DNA of 20,518 nt. Origin: Candidatus Kuenenia stuttgartensis (GTDB lineage Bacteria > Planctomycetota > UBA1135 > UBA2386). Made by a program: the position numbers and the translations under genes. Positions within the stretch are counted from its first letter, which is position 1; the number at the start of each line of letters is the position of its first letter. Positions 6,689 through 13,926 of this stretch are shown piece by piece. The stretch covers positions 1 through 20,518 of the forward strand of contig CAMAUH010000013.1 in NCBI GenBank assembly GCA_945861365.1, read 5' to 3'. Below the pieces are notes generated by a model that saw only the letters and a list, made by a program, of their open reading frames with translations, had not been told where the DNA came from and made no database searches.

Positions 6689-8002
6689 ATGGAAGTCCAG
6701 GTAGCCGAGACCGGCCCCTGCAGTCGTTCGCTGACGATCACCGTCCCGTCTGCTCTCGTCGACGAGCACTTGGATCGCATGTATGCGTCCGCGCAGCAGC
6801 AGATCCAGATGAAGGGCTTCCGGCCGGGCAAGGTGCCGCGCGCCATCGTCGAGAAGCGGTTTGGCAGCAGCATCCTCGGCGAAGCCAAGGAGCAGATGCT
6901 GAACCGGTTCTTCGGCGACGCCTGCCGCAGCAAGGACCTCAGCCCCGTCGGCCGCATCAACATCGACGACTTCGACAAGCTCGAGGTCAAGCCCGGCGCT
7001 TCGCTGCGCTTCGTCGCCAAGATCGACGTGCGCCCGAACTTCGACCTCAAGGCCAGCAAGGGCTTCGAAGTCGATGCGTTCGAAGGCGACGCGACGGACA
7101 CCGACATCGACAACGCGCTGAAGGAGATCGTGCACCAGAAGCGCACGATCCAGCCGACGACCGAGGCCGCCGTCGATGGCGACTTCGTCCGGGCGGACTT
7201 CACGTTCGTCGACGCCGCCGGCGCCGCCGTGCACTCCCGCAAGGGCGTGCAGCTCAACACCCGCACGCCCATCCACGGCGTCGATGAAGCCGCCTACCAG
7301 GGCGCGCTGCTCGGGGCGACGGCGGGCAAGGACGTGACGATGGCGATCACGTTCCCTGCCAACTTCGAGAAGGAAGGGGTGCGCGGCCAGACCGGGAACG
7401 TGCAGCTGCACGTGCTCGAGGTGCTGCGCGTCAGCCCGCCGCCCATCGACGACGAATTGGCCAAGGGCCTCGAGTTCGAGAACCTGGCCGCCCTCCGCGC
7501 CGACCTGCACGCCCGCATCAGCGCGGAGAAGCAGCGCCTGGGCAAGCAACGGCAGGAAGAACAGTGCCTGCAGCGGCTGATGGACGCCCACGACATCCCG
7601 TTGCCGCCGTCCCTGATCGAGGAACAGCAGCGCGCCGCCCTCGGCTCGCTCGGCCACCGCATGAAGGAAGGCGGCGCCAGCGACGACGAGATCAAGAAGA
7701 AGCTGGAAGAGTCACAGGCCGAGGCCCATCAGGATGCAGCGCGGCGAGTCCGCCTGTTCTTCTTGATCGAAGCCGTCGCGAAGCAGCAGAAACTGTTCGT
7801 CACCGAGACCGATGTCGAACACGAACTGCGGGCGATCGCCATGGCCAACAGCAATGCCGACAACCAGTTCACCACCGCCCAGGTTCGCGAGCATCTCGAG
7901 CGCGAGAACCGGCTCGGCGAACTGCGGCTCGGTCTGCTGGAGCGCAAGGTCCGCGATTTCCTCAGAGAGAACGCCAAGATCGTCGATAAGAAGGGCAGTT
8001 GA
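6689..8002 (+). CDS. tig: Trigger factor, ribosome-associated chaperone and prolyl isomerase
   Basis: 437 residues, within the usual 430-450. Binds near the ribosomal exit tunnel and shields nascent chains. The start is set at ATG 6689 because the conserved N-terminus begins there (MEVQVAETGPCSRSLTITVP, like the family's beta-strand opening). An ATG-less 17-residue upstream extension is not protein-like. The N-terminal ribosome-binding domain has the signature GFRPGKVP at 43-50. The central PPIase (FKBP-like) domain spans about 155-245 (VDGDFVRADF, GALLGATAGKDV, FEKEGVRGQTGNVQLHVLEV). The long C-terminal helical chaperone domain runs from about 250 to the end (ENLAALRADLHARISAEK, LPPSLIEEQ, RVRLFFLIEAVAKQQ). 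It leads the tig-clpP-clpX cluster conserved across many bacteria, with 79 bases to clpP. Confidence 0.95.
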   Translation: MEVQVAETGPCSRSLTITVPSALVDEHLDRMYASAQQQIQMKGFRPGKVPRAIVEKRFGSSILGEAKEQMLNRFFGDACRSKDLSPVGRINIDDFDKLEVKPGASLRFVAKIDVRPNFDLKASKGFEVDAFEGDATDTDIDNALKEIVHQKRTIQPTTEAAVDGDFVRADFTFVDAAGAAVHSRKGVQLNTRTPIHGVDEAAYQGALLGATAGKDVTMAITFPANFEKEGVRGQTGNVQLHVLEVLRVSPPPIDDELAKGLEFENLAALRADLHARISAEKQRLGKQRQEEQCLQRLMDAHDIPLPPSLIEEQQRAALGSLGHRMKEGGASDDEIKKKLEESQAEAHQDAARRVRLFFLIEAVAKQQKLFVTETDVEHELRAIAMANSNADNQFTTAQVREHLERENRLGELRLGLLERKVRDFLRENAKIVDKKGS

Positions 8003-8081
8003 TCGAAGTCGCGGCAAGGCGTCGCTTCTGCGCCGGCATGCCGTGGCTCGCTGACCGACCCAACCACTGTCCGTCGAGCCC

Positions 8082-8681
8082 ATGAGCATCGCCAACGACT
8101 ACATCATCCCGTTCGTCATCGAGAAGACCGGCCGCGGCGAGCGCCAGTACGACATCTACAGCCGCCTGCTGGAGGACCGCATCGTCTTCATCGGTTCGCC
8201 GATCGACGATGGGGTCGCCAACGCGGTGATCGCACAGCTGCTGTTCCTGCAGAAGGAGAACAAGAACCAGGACATCAACCTGTTCTTGAACACCCCTGGC
8301 GGCAGCGTCACCGCAGGCCTCGCGATCTACGACACCATCCAGTTCGTGCAGTGCCCGGTCGCGACCTACTGCATCGGCCAGGCGGCTTCGATGGGCGCCG
8401 TGCTGCTAGCGGCCGGCAGCAAGGGCAAGCGCCACGCGCTGCCGCACTCGCGCATCATGGTCCACCAACCATGGGGTGGCGTCGGCGGCACCGCGATCGA
8501 CATCTCGATCCAGGCAGACGAGATCCTGCGCCTGAAGCAGACCCTCAGCGAGATCCTCGGCCGACACTGCAACCGTCCGGCGAGCGAGATCAGCCGCGAC
8601 AGCGATCGCGACTTCTTCATGGGTCCGGCCGAAGCGAAGGCCTATGGCCTGATCGACGAGATCGTGCAGACCAGCAAGTGA
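8082..8681 (+). CDS. clpP: ATP-dependent Clp protease proteolytic subunit ClpP
   Basis: 199 residues, typical ClpP length. Forms the tetradecameric serine peptidase barrel that degrades proteins fed by ClpX or another Clp ATPase. The catalytic triad is visible: Ser103 in GQAASMGAVLLAAGS (99-113), His128 in RIMVHQPWGG (124-133), and Asp173 in SRDSDRDFFM (171-180). Other conserved blocks are the start YIIPFVIEKTGRGERQYDIY (8-27), INLFLNTPGGSVTAG (65-79, oxyanion region) and AEAKAYGLIDEI (183-194). The short N-terminus before the active body suggests little or no propeptide. ATG 8082 lies 79 bases after tig and has no strong Shine-Dalgarno. The spacer includes a CGGCATGCCG palindrome (8034-8043) but no recognisable CIRCE or CtsR-type heat-shock operator. 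clpX follows after 92 bases. Confidence 0.97.
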   Translation: MSIANDYIIPFVIEKTGRGERQYDIYSRLLEDRIVFIGSPIDDGVANAVIAQLLFLQKENKNQDINLFLNTPGGSVTAGLAIYDTIQFVQCPVATYCIGQAASMGAVLLAAGSKGKRHALPHSRIMVHQPWGGVGGTAIDISIQADEILRLKQTLSEILGRHCNRPASEISRDSDRDFFMGPAEAKAYGLIDEIVQTSK

Positions 8682-8684
8682 GCC

Positions 8685-8697
8685 GCCCGCAACGGGC
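8685..8697 (+). other. Short hairpin after clpP
   Basis: GCCCG (8685-8689), loop CAA, CGGGC (8693-8697): a 5-bp GC stem 3 bases after the clpP stop, without a following T-tract. Probably a weak 3'-end or processing structure rather than a terminator. Seen only by eye. Confidence 0.2.
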
Positions 8698-8707
8698 TCG
8701 CCTGCCG

Positions 8708-8747
8708 TAAGCTGCACGCCCCCACACCCGCCCGCGCGAAGGCGCGG
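8708..8747 (+). promoter_or_regulatory. clpX leader: TAAGCT box plus GC hairpin
   Basis: TAAGCT at 8708-8713 is identical to the box before the HEAT gene and may be a -10 for a clpX-specific promoter, though no -35 is evident. Downstream, CCGCGC (8732-8737), loop GAAG, GCGCGG (8742-8747) forms a 6-bp stem in the predicted leader. A plausible Shine-Dalgarno GAGG (8765-8768) lies 5 bases before ATG 8774, so the hairpin would leave the ribosome site free. Confidence 0.3.
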
Positions 8748-8773
8748 CGCGATGCGACGAACACGAGGCACGA

Positions 8774-10075
8774 ATGGCAGCAGGCAAGGGCAAGACGGTC
8801 GAGCGGTGCACGTTCTGCGAGAAGTCGCGCCACCACGTCACGTCCCTGATCTCGGGCCCGCCCGGGATCTACATCTGCAACGAATGCATCGACATCTGCA
8901 ACACGATCCTCAAGGAAGAGGATCGCAAGCAGAAGGGCGGCGCCGCGCCGACATTCGTGAAGGACCTGGTGCTGAAGGACAAGGTGCCTTCGCCCGAGTT
9001 CATGCTGAAGCGGCTGGGCGAGTACGTGATCGGCCAGGAACGCGCCAAGAAGGTGCTCTCGGTCGCTGTCTACAGCCACTACCGCCGCCTGCACGCACGG
9101 TTCCACAACCCCGAACTCGAACTCGAGAAGAGCAACATCCTGCTGGTCGGGCCAACCGGCTCCGGCAAGACGCTGCTCGCTCGCACGCTGGCGAAGATCC
9201 TGGATGTGCCGTTCGCGATCGCTGATGCGACGACACTGACCGAGGCCGGCTATGTCGGTGAGGACGTCGAGAACATCCTGCTGCGGCTGCTGCAGAACGC
9301 GAACTTCGATGTCGAGCGCGCGCAACAGGGCATCGTCTACATCGACGAAATCGACAAGATCGGCCGCACGACCAGCAATGTCTCGATCACTCGCGACGTC
9401 AGCGGCGAAGGCGTGCAGCAGGCACTGCTGAAGATCCTCGAGGGCACTGTCGCCAACGTGCCGCCGCAGGGTGGCCGCAAGCATCCCGAGCAGAGCTACA
9501 TCCAGGTCAACACGGAGCACATCCTGTTCATCTGCGGCGGCACCTTCACCGGCATCGAGCAGTTCATCGCTCGCCGCCTGGGCCAGAAGGTGATCGGCTT
9601 CGGGCAGGGCACGGACACACCGAGCATCGACATCGATCTGGTGACCAGCCAGGCCGAACGCGACCGCTTGATCCCCTACCTCGACCAGAAGGACCTGATC
9701 GACTTCGGGATGATCCCCGAGTTCGTCGGCCGCCTGCCGGTCGCGGTGCCGATGCGCTCGCTGACGCACGAGGAGATCCTCAACGTGCTGACCCAGCCGA
9801 AGAACGCGCTGGTGAAGCAGTACAAGGCGATGTTCGAGCTCGACGGCTGCCAACTCGAATTCACCGATGCTGCCCTGGCCGTGTTCGCCGACGAGGCGAT
9901 GAAGCGCGAGACCGGCGTGCGCTCGCTGCGTTCGATGTTCGAGGAGGTGCTGCTCGATCTGCGCTACGAGATCGGCTCCCGCAAGGGCGAGCGCATCGTC
10001 ATCACCGACGACTACGTGCAACAGCGGTTGTCGCGACGCGAAGCCGGCGACCGCCGGCAGCGTGACTCGGCCTGA
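8774..10075 (+). CDS. clpX: ATP-dependent Clp protease ATP-binding subunit ClpX
   Basis: 433 residues, usual for ClpX (about 420-440). AAA+ unfoldase that recognises tagged substrates and threads them into ClpP. The N-terminal C4 zinc-binding domain has Cys12, Cys15, Cys35 and Cys38 (CTFC, CNEC). Walker A is GPTGSGKT at 126-133, and the pore loop GYVG is at 159-162. Walker B is IVYIDEID with D191/E192, followed by SNVSITRDVSGEGVQQALLK, the family's arginine-finger and sensor region. RKHPEQSYIQVNTEHILFIC and the GIEQFI/RRLGQ stretch are typical of ClpX. Sensor 2 lies in TGVRSLRSMFEEVLLD near residue 380-395. A Shine-Dalgarno (GAGG) sits 5 bases before the ATG. It is third in tig-clpP-clpX, and rlmN starts only 6 bases downstream. 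Confidence 0.97.
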   Translation: MAAGKGKTVERCTFCEKSRHHVTSLISGPPGIYICNECIDICNTILKEEDRKQKGGAAPTFVKDLVLKDKVPSPEFMLKRLGEYVIGQERAKKVLSVAVYSHYRRLHARFHNPELELEKSNILLVGPTGSGKTLLARTLAKILDVPFAIADATTLTEAGYVGEDVENILLRLLQNANFDVERAQQGIVYIDEIDKIGRTTSNVSITRDVSGEGVQQALLKILEGTVANVPPQGGRKHPEQSYIQVNTEHILFICGGTFTGIEQFIARRLGQKVIGFGQGTDTPSIDIDLVTSQAERDRLIPYLDQKDLIDFGMIPEFVGRLPVAVPMRSLTHEEILNVLTQPKNALVKQYKAMFELDGCQLEFTDAALAVFADEAMKRETGVRSLRSMFEEVLLDLRYEIGSRKGERIVITDDYVQQRLSRREAGDRRQRDSA

Positions 10076-10081
10076 GCTGCC

Positions 10082-11125
10082 ATGCACGCACTGACCGACC
10101 TGGAAGACGGCGCCATTCTGCGAGTCGTCGCGGAACGTGGCGGGCAACCATTCCAAGCGCGCCAGATCCTGCATTGGATCTGGAAGCACGGCGTCGAGCG
10201 ATTCGACCAGATGCGGAACGTGCCGGCCAAGCTGCGTGAAGCGCTCGCCAGCGACCACGTCATGCGGGCCACGTCGATCGCCAAGGTCGACGACGCGAAC
10301 GACGGCACGAAGAAGCTGTTGCTCGGCCTGCACGATGGGGAAACCGTGGAGTGCGTCATCATCCCCGATGGCGAACGCACGACCCTGTGCATCTCGACGC
10401 AGGTCGGCTGCCCGGTGGGCTGCGTGTTCTGTGCATCGGGCATGTTCGGCGTCCGACGCAACCTCACCGCTGGCGAGATCGCCGAGCAGGTGCTCGTCGC
10501 CAAGCAGCAGCTCGGCACCGGCCGCCGGCTGACCAACCTCGTCGTGATGGGCATGGGCGAGCCGATGCTCAATCTCGACAACCTGCTGCCAGCCCTGCAG
10601 CGCATCCACGATCCGGACGGCATCGACATGGGCGCACGGCGCATCACCGTGAGCACCTCGGGCTACCCGCGCCAGATGGAGCGCTTCGCCGCTGCCGATC
10701 CATCGTGGAACCTCGCCGTCTCGCTGCATGCCGCCAACGACGAGCTGCGCAGCAAGCTGGTGCCGACGGCGACGTCGCCGGTGCGCGACATCGTCGCCGC
10801 CGCCCACCGCTACTTCGGCCAGAAAGGCCGCGAAGTGACCTACGAAGTCGTGTTGCTGGAGGGCATCAACGACCGGCCCGAGGACGCCGTCGCGCTCGTG
10901 AGCACCCTCGCATCGATGCCGTGCACGGTGAATCTCATCCCGTGGAACCCGGTCGCCGAGATCGCGGCGAGCAAGGGGCTGCGCCGCCCCGCCGTCGGCC
11001 GCGTCGATGCCTTCGCCGAAGCGCTGCGCAATGGCGGCCTCAAGGTCACGGTCAGGCGGCAGCGCGGCGCCGACCGCTCGGCGGCGTGCGGCCAACTGCG
11101 CTTGCGCCAGCTGACCGGAACCTGA
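10082..11125 (+). CDS. rlmN: Dual-specificity 23S rRNA/tRNA adenine-C2 methyltransferase RlmN
   Basis: 347 residues. Radical-SAM enzyme that methylates C2 of A2503 in 23S rRNA and of A37 in some tRNAs through a methyl-cysteine intermediate. The [4Fe-4S] motif CX3CX2C is Cys110, Cys114 and Cys117 in STQVGCPVGCVFCASG. Family blocks include the N-terminal GQPFQARQILHWIWKHG (21-37), LVVMGMGEPMLNLDN, ITVSTSGYPRQM, LAVSLHAANDELRSKLVP and VNLIPWNP. The C-terminal methyl-carrying cysteine is C336 in GADRSAACGQL. All catalytic cysteines are therefore present. It starts 6 bases after the clpX stop with no separate promoter or strong Shine-Dalgarno, so it is probably co-transcribed with clpX. The stop converges on the PDZ gene with an 18-base gap holding a GC palindrome (11131-11143). 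Confidence 0.95.
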   Translation: MHALTDLEDGAILRVVAERGGQPFQARQILHWIWKHGVERFDQMRNVPAKLREALASDHVMRATSIAKVDDANDGTKKLLLGLHDGETVECVIIPDGERTTLCISTQVGCPVGCVFCASGMFGVRRNLTAGEIAEQVLVAKQQLGTGRRLTNLVVMGMGEPMLNLDNLLPALQRIHDPDGIDMGARRITVSTSGYPRQMERFAAADPSWNLAVSLHAANDELRSKLVPTATSPVRDIVAAAHRYFGQKGREVTYEVVLLEGINDRPEDAVALVSTLASMPCTVNLIPWNPVAEIAASKGLRRPAVGRVDAFAEALRNGGLKVTVRRQRGADRSAACGQLRLRQLTGT

Positions 11126-11143
11126 AGGCCGCCGGGGCCCGGC

Positions 11144-12367
11144 TCAGCGGATCGTCGATTCGCCCTTGCCGCGCTTCTCCAAGCGCCCCTTGGCTTCGAA
11201 CGGCGCGGCGGCCTCGATCTTCGCGGCGCTCGCCGCCTGCAGTTGGCCCTTGCGGAGGAACTTCACTTCGACCGGCTTGCCCTGCTCGATCGGGGCCAGC
11301 GCCACCTGCACATCCTGCGGACCGCCGATCTTCTGGCCCGCGATCTCGACCACGATGTCGCCGCGCTGCAGGCCCACGGCCTTGGCCAGCGACTCGTCCT
11401 GGACCCCGTCGACCATCAGGCCGATCCCATCCTTCAGCTCGAGATAGGCGCGCACGTCTGGCGCGATCTCGGGCCGGATCGTGATGCCGAGCCGACGCCC
11501 CGGCGCCGGTGCGTCGGCCTGCGGCGGCAGCGATGCGCGCCCCCCATCGAACGGCACGATGCGCGGCTGCAGTGCATCCATGTCGAGCGACCAGCCGGGC
11601 TCGATCGGGCCACTGAACACCCTCGCGTTGCCACGCCATGGCGACAACCCGAAGCCGAGTCCGTTCTGCTGCAGCACGCCGGGGTGCTCGCGGCGGAACG
11701 ACTCCATGTCGGGCGCGTCGTAGGACTTCTTCTCGATCTCCCCCTTCTCGTTCCGCTCCTGGACCTCCACGTGCACGGCACCATCGGGACCGATCTGCAC
11801 GCTCATGCCCTGCGAACGCCCCGTGCCGGACTTCATCTGCTCTTGCAGGTCGCGGAAGAAGCCATCGCCGAAGAACCGGGCGCGCGGGATATCGATGCCG
11901 AAGTCGCGTTCGAACTGCTCGAACAGCGACTCGAAGTGATCGCGCATCGGGTCCTGGCTGCCCGGTTGACGACGCGGAGCCATGGCCCGCGGGATGATCA
12001 GTGGCTCCTCCTGCTGCGCGGAGCCGCGCCGATCCCGCTCGACCAGACCCTGCCTGCCATCCCCTTCGATCTGGCGCTGCACCCTCGCCGCTCGCCACTG
12101 CACCTCGGCGTCTTCGCTGCCGGTGGCCGCCTTCTTCAGGGCCGGCAACGCCGCAGCGCCAAGTTGACGCAACGCACGCTCAGCCTCGAGCCGCTTGCGG
12201 TAGCTGTCGCTGCCGAGCTCCTGGATCCACTGCTCGGCAGTCTTTGCGGCAGACTGCGCTTCCGCGGCTTTCGGAATGCTCGGGGCGGGCGCGGCTTCCG
12301 GTTCCTGGGCAGCGAGCGGGACGAGGCACAAGCTGGCGGCGAACAAGGCGGGGCGGAACGATTTCAT
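11144..12367 (-). CDS. Secreted HEAT-repeat/PDZ-domain protein
   Basis: 407 residues from ATG 12367; a GTG at 12394 would add 9 residues ahead of the signal peptide and is less likely. The signal peptide MKSFRPALFAASLCLVPLAA likely cleaves before Q21, so the protein acts outside the cytoplasm. Residues 44-100 form a HEAT-like helix pair (AEQWIQELGSDSYRKRLEAE, ALRQLGAAALPALKK). A long charged, partly disordered region follows (100-285). One PDZ domain lies at about 291-375 (GRRLGITIRPEI, DGIGLMVDGVQDESLAKAVG, GLQRGDIVVEIAGQKI), ending in a charged Ala/Lys tail. There is no protease domain, so it is not an HtrA or Ctp protease. It lies 97 bases downstream of the anti-sigma gene on the same strand and may be an effector or sensor part of that system; this link is inferred from position. 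Its leader contains GGCGCGA/TCGCGCC (12385-12403), a 7-bp inverted repeat. Confidence 0.78.
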   Translation of the reverse strand: MKSFRPALFAASLCLVPLAAQEPEAAPAPSIPKAAEAQSAAKTAEQWIQELGSDSYRKRLEAERALRQLGAAALPALKKAATGSEDAEVQWRAARVQRQIEGDGRQGLVERDRRGSAQQEEPLIIPRAMAPRRQPGSQDPMRDHFESLFEQFERDFGIDIPRARFFGDGFFRDLQEQMKSGTGRSQGMSVQIGPDGAVHVEVQERNEKGEIEKKSYDAPDMESFRREHPGVLQQNGLGFGLSPWRGNARVFSGPIEPGWSLDMDALQPRIVPFDGGRASLPPQADAPAPGRRLGITIRPEIAPDVRAYLELKDGIGLMVDGVQDESLAKAVGLQRGDIVVEIAGQKIGGPQDVQVALAPIEQGKPVEVKFLRKGQLQAASAAKIEAAAPFEAKGRLEKRGKGESTIR

Positions 12368-12384
12368 CTTCGTGGTCTCGGTTT

Positions 12385-12403
12385 GGCGCGACACCTTCGC
12401 GCC
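12385..12403 (-). other. 7-bp inverted repeat in the leader of the PDZ gene
   Basis: GGCGCGA (12385-12391) and TCGCGCC (12397-12403) flank a 5-base loop, 18 bases upstream of ATG 12367. It could fold as an mRNA hairpin in the anti-sigma/PDZ spacer, for example to separate translation or processing of the two cistrons. No T-tract follows. Confidence 0.3.
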
Positions 12404-12464
12404 GCCTGCCCAACGAGGATGCTGGCCTGAATACTCCGCCGGAAGCCTGCGGACTGCAGCCCGG

Positions 12465-13052
12465 TCAGCGGGGCGTTTCGGGCAAGGGCATGGGAACGCC
12501 CTCGTCGACCAATGCCCGCAGGCGATGACGCCCCATCAGGCCGGATCCGAAGCCGGCCGGTTCCGACGGCGGCGGCGCCATCGGGCGCTCGTCACCGAGC
12601 AATCGCATGTCGAGCCTTGGACCGGACCATGGCACCACGATCGAACTCGCGGCCGGCGTGGCGGTCGGCGCACGATGCCAGACCGAGCGATCGCGGCGGG
12701 ATTGCATGCCGAACCACATGCCGCAGACCAGCAGGGCGGCAGCGGCAACCAGCCACCAGGGCCCCGGCCGTCGTTGCATCGCCGGTTGGGCCGACTCCTT
12801 CGCCTGCAGCGCCGACGTCGTGGCCGCGACGATCGACCGATGCATCGCGGTGAAGTCGGCCTCGTCGATACCGCGCATGGCGCTCGCGGCCGCACCGAGC
12901 AACGCCCCGCGCGCCCGCTGCAGCGTCCCCGCCTGGCGACGGCACTCATGGCAAGCGATCAGGTGCGCACGCACCGCCGCCGCGTCTGCCGACGCGAGGT
13001 CGCCACCGACGAACTCCGGCAGCCGGTCCGCGATCCCGGAACACGGAATCAT
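12465..13052 (-). CDS. Putative zinc-finger transmembrane anti-sigma factor
   Basis: 195 residues. The ATG at 13052 overlaps the sigma-factor TGA (ATGA), so translation is probably coupled and the two proteins are made together. The N-terminal domain has Cys4 and the HX3CX2C signature (H30, C34, C37 in AHLIACHECRRQ) of zinc-containing anti-sigma domains, which bind ECF sigma factors and hold them off RNA polymerase. One hydrophobic segment at about 99-117 (WWLVAAAALLVCGMWFGM) would anchor it in the inner membrane, leaving a proline-rich C-terminal tail of about 78 residues outside. The tail has no recognisable sensor fold. It is adjacent to and presumably specific for the upstream ECF sigma. 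The next gene encodes a secreted PDZ protein. Assignment rests on motif and context, as these proteins diverge fast. Confidence 0.8.
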   Translation of the reverse strand: MIPCSGIADRLPEFVGGDLASADAAAVRAHLIACHECRRQAGTLQRARGALLGAAASAMRGIDEADFTAMHRSIVAATTSALQAKESAQPAMQRRPGPWWLVAAAALLVCGMWFGMQSRRDRSVWHRAPTATPAASSIVVPWSGPRLDMRLLGDERPMAPPPSEPAGFGSGLMGRHRLRALVDEGVPMPLPETPR

Positions 13053-13726
13053 CGCTCGGACCTCCCCTGCAAGCGTTCCCAGTGATCGCGGAACATCTGC
13101 CTGCCGCGATGCAGGCGCCACCGCGCGGTCGCGTGCGTGACCTTGAGCATCGGCGCGATCTCGCGGCAGCTCAGGCCGTGGATGTCGCGCAGCACCAACA
13201 CCGCGCGGAACTTCGCGTCGAGCTTGTCCAGGATCGCCCACACCTGCCCGTTCTCTTCGTCGCGTTGCAGTGGTTCGTCACCGCCCTGCTCCCGCGCATC
13301 GGGCAGCGCGCCCAGCAACTCCTCGATGCTCGCCGCGTGCGAACTGCGCGCCTTGCGCAGCGCGTCGATCGCCAGGTTCATCACGATGCGGTAGAACCAC
13401 GTGTAGAAGCTGCGCGCGTAGTCGTAGCGATCGAGCGACCGGAACAGCCGGACGAACGCTTCCTGCGCCACGTCGCGGGCGTCTTCGACGCGACCGACGA
13501 CGTGGAACGCGATCCAGAAGGCGCGGCGCTGGTAGCGCGCGACCAGCGCCACGAACGGGTCCTCCTGCCCGGCCAGCGTTCGGCGCACCAACTCGGCATC
13601 GCTGACCGAGGCGTCCGCAGCGAGCGCATGCACCACGGACGACAGGCCGGCTGGCAGCGAAGTCATCGCCGGCTCGGCAGACGACGAACCGACGGAACGG
13701 CGATTCGGCTCCATGGCGGGGTTCAT
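13049..13726 (-). CDS. ECF-family RNA polymerase sigma factor
   Basis: 225 residues from ATG 13726. Other in-frame starts are TTG 13738, ATG 13714 and ATG 13666; conserved sequence begins only near residue 43, so the start is uncertain. Region 2 spans about 57-125: FVALVARYQRRAFWIAFHVV, then the core-polymerase and -10-contacting segment DVAQEAFVRLFRSLDRYD (85-102) and FYTWFYRIVMNLAIDALRKA (107-126). A linker of about 40 residues (127-162) precedes region 4 (163-212), with the helix-turn-helix LSCREIAPMLKVTHATARWR for the -35. Regions 1.2 and 3 are absent, as expected of the ECF class. The downstream anti-sigma overlaps by 4 bases. A TAGCTT box (13742-13737) ends 10 bases before ATG 13726. 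The unit presumably autoregulates, as many ECF operons do. Confidence 0.9.
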   Translation of the reverse strand: MNPAMEPNRRSVGSSSAEPAMTSLPAGLSSVVHALAADASVSDAELVRRTLAGQEDPFVALVARYQRRAFWIAFHVVGRVEDARDVAQEAFVRLFRSLDRYDYARSFYTWFYRIVMNLAIDALRKARSSHAASIEELLGALPDAREQGGDEPLQRDEENGQVWAILDKLDAKFRAVLVLRDIHGLSCREIAPMLKVTHATARWRLHRGRQMFRDHWERLQGRSER

Positions 13727-13736
13727 GCGGGGTCTC

Positions 13737-13742
13737 AAGCTA
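13737..13742 (-). promoter_or_regulatory. Candidate -10 box (TAGCTT) for the ECF sigma operon
   Basis: Minus-strand TAGCTT ends 10 bases before ATG 13726. The -35 position (TACCTG, 17-base spacer) does not match sigma-70, so it may be a promoter of another class, such as an ECF autoregulatory one, or chance. Confidence 0.25.
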
Positions 13743-13922
13743 GTCGGGCTGGTCGGCGACAGGTAGGGGTGCCGCCTCTACGCAGCACCCGGCCTCGGTG
13801 TTGGCGCGCAGTAGCCGCCCGCGCACCATCCCGGTCGCGCCGCAGCGCACGACACCCCCGATTTCCCGGACTCGGCGTGCAGCGCGGGTGACACCGAAGC
13901 CACCTGCGAGCCTGCAGCCCAC
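13740..13922 (-). CDS. Possible 60-residue small protein between accA and the sigma gene
   Basis: The 200-base gap 13727-13926 contains one minus-strand frame from GTG 13922 to TAG 13740-13742 giving 60 residues, starting MGCRLAGGFGVTRAARRVRE. Its second half has Cys residues (RCGATGMVRG, EAGCCVEAAP) and reads somewhat protein-like. About 47 of 60 codons end in G or C, lower than the strong genes nearby. No family is recognised, and open frames are common by chance at this GC content. Its stop codon overlaps the TAGCTT box of the sigma operon. Otherwise the gap shows no clear feature. Confidence 0.18.
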   Translation of the reverse strand: MGCRLAGGFGVTRAARRVREIGGVVRCGATGMVRGRLLRANTEAGCCVEAAPLPVADQPD

Positions 13923-13926
13923 GCGC

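Noticed and set aside
4741..7272. Long minus-strand open frame across mnmG, the spacer, the HEAT gene and tig
   Set aside because: It crosses several real genes and a divergent promoter region, has no conserved motif and has the composition of a codon shadow.
8003..8081. Heat-shock operator (CIRCE or CtsR type) before clpP
   Set aside because: No TTAGCACTC/GAGTGCTAA inverted repeat or GGTCAAA-type direct repeat is present; only a short CGGCATGCCG palindrome.
8642..11095. Very long minus-strand open frame (over 800 codons) opposite clpX and rlmN
   Set aside because: It lies fully opposite two well-recognised genes, its product is rich in H, V, A, D and R without any motif, and such frames arise from GC-rich codon usage on the other strand.
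8774..11125. Sigma-54 -24/-12 promoter sites for the NtrC-type regulator, such as near the TGGCAC matches in the window
   Set aside because: TGGCAC occurrences lie inside coding sequence and lack the correctly spaced TTGC element.
11131..11143. GCCGGGGCCCGGC palindrome between the converging rlmN and PDZ genes as a bidirectional terminator
   Set aside because: Six-base arms with a one-base centre make a poor hairpin, and no T-tract follows on either strand.
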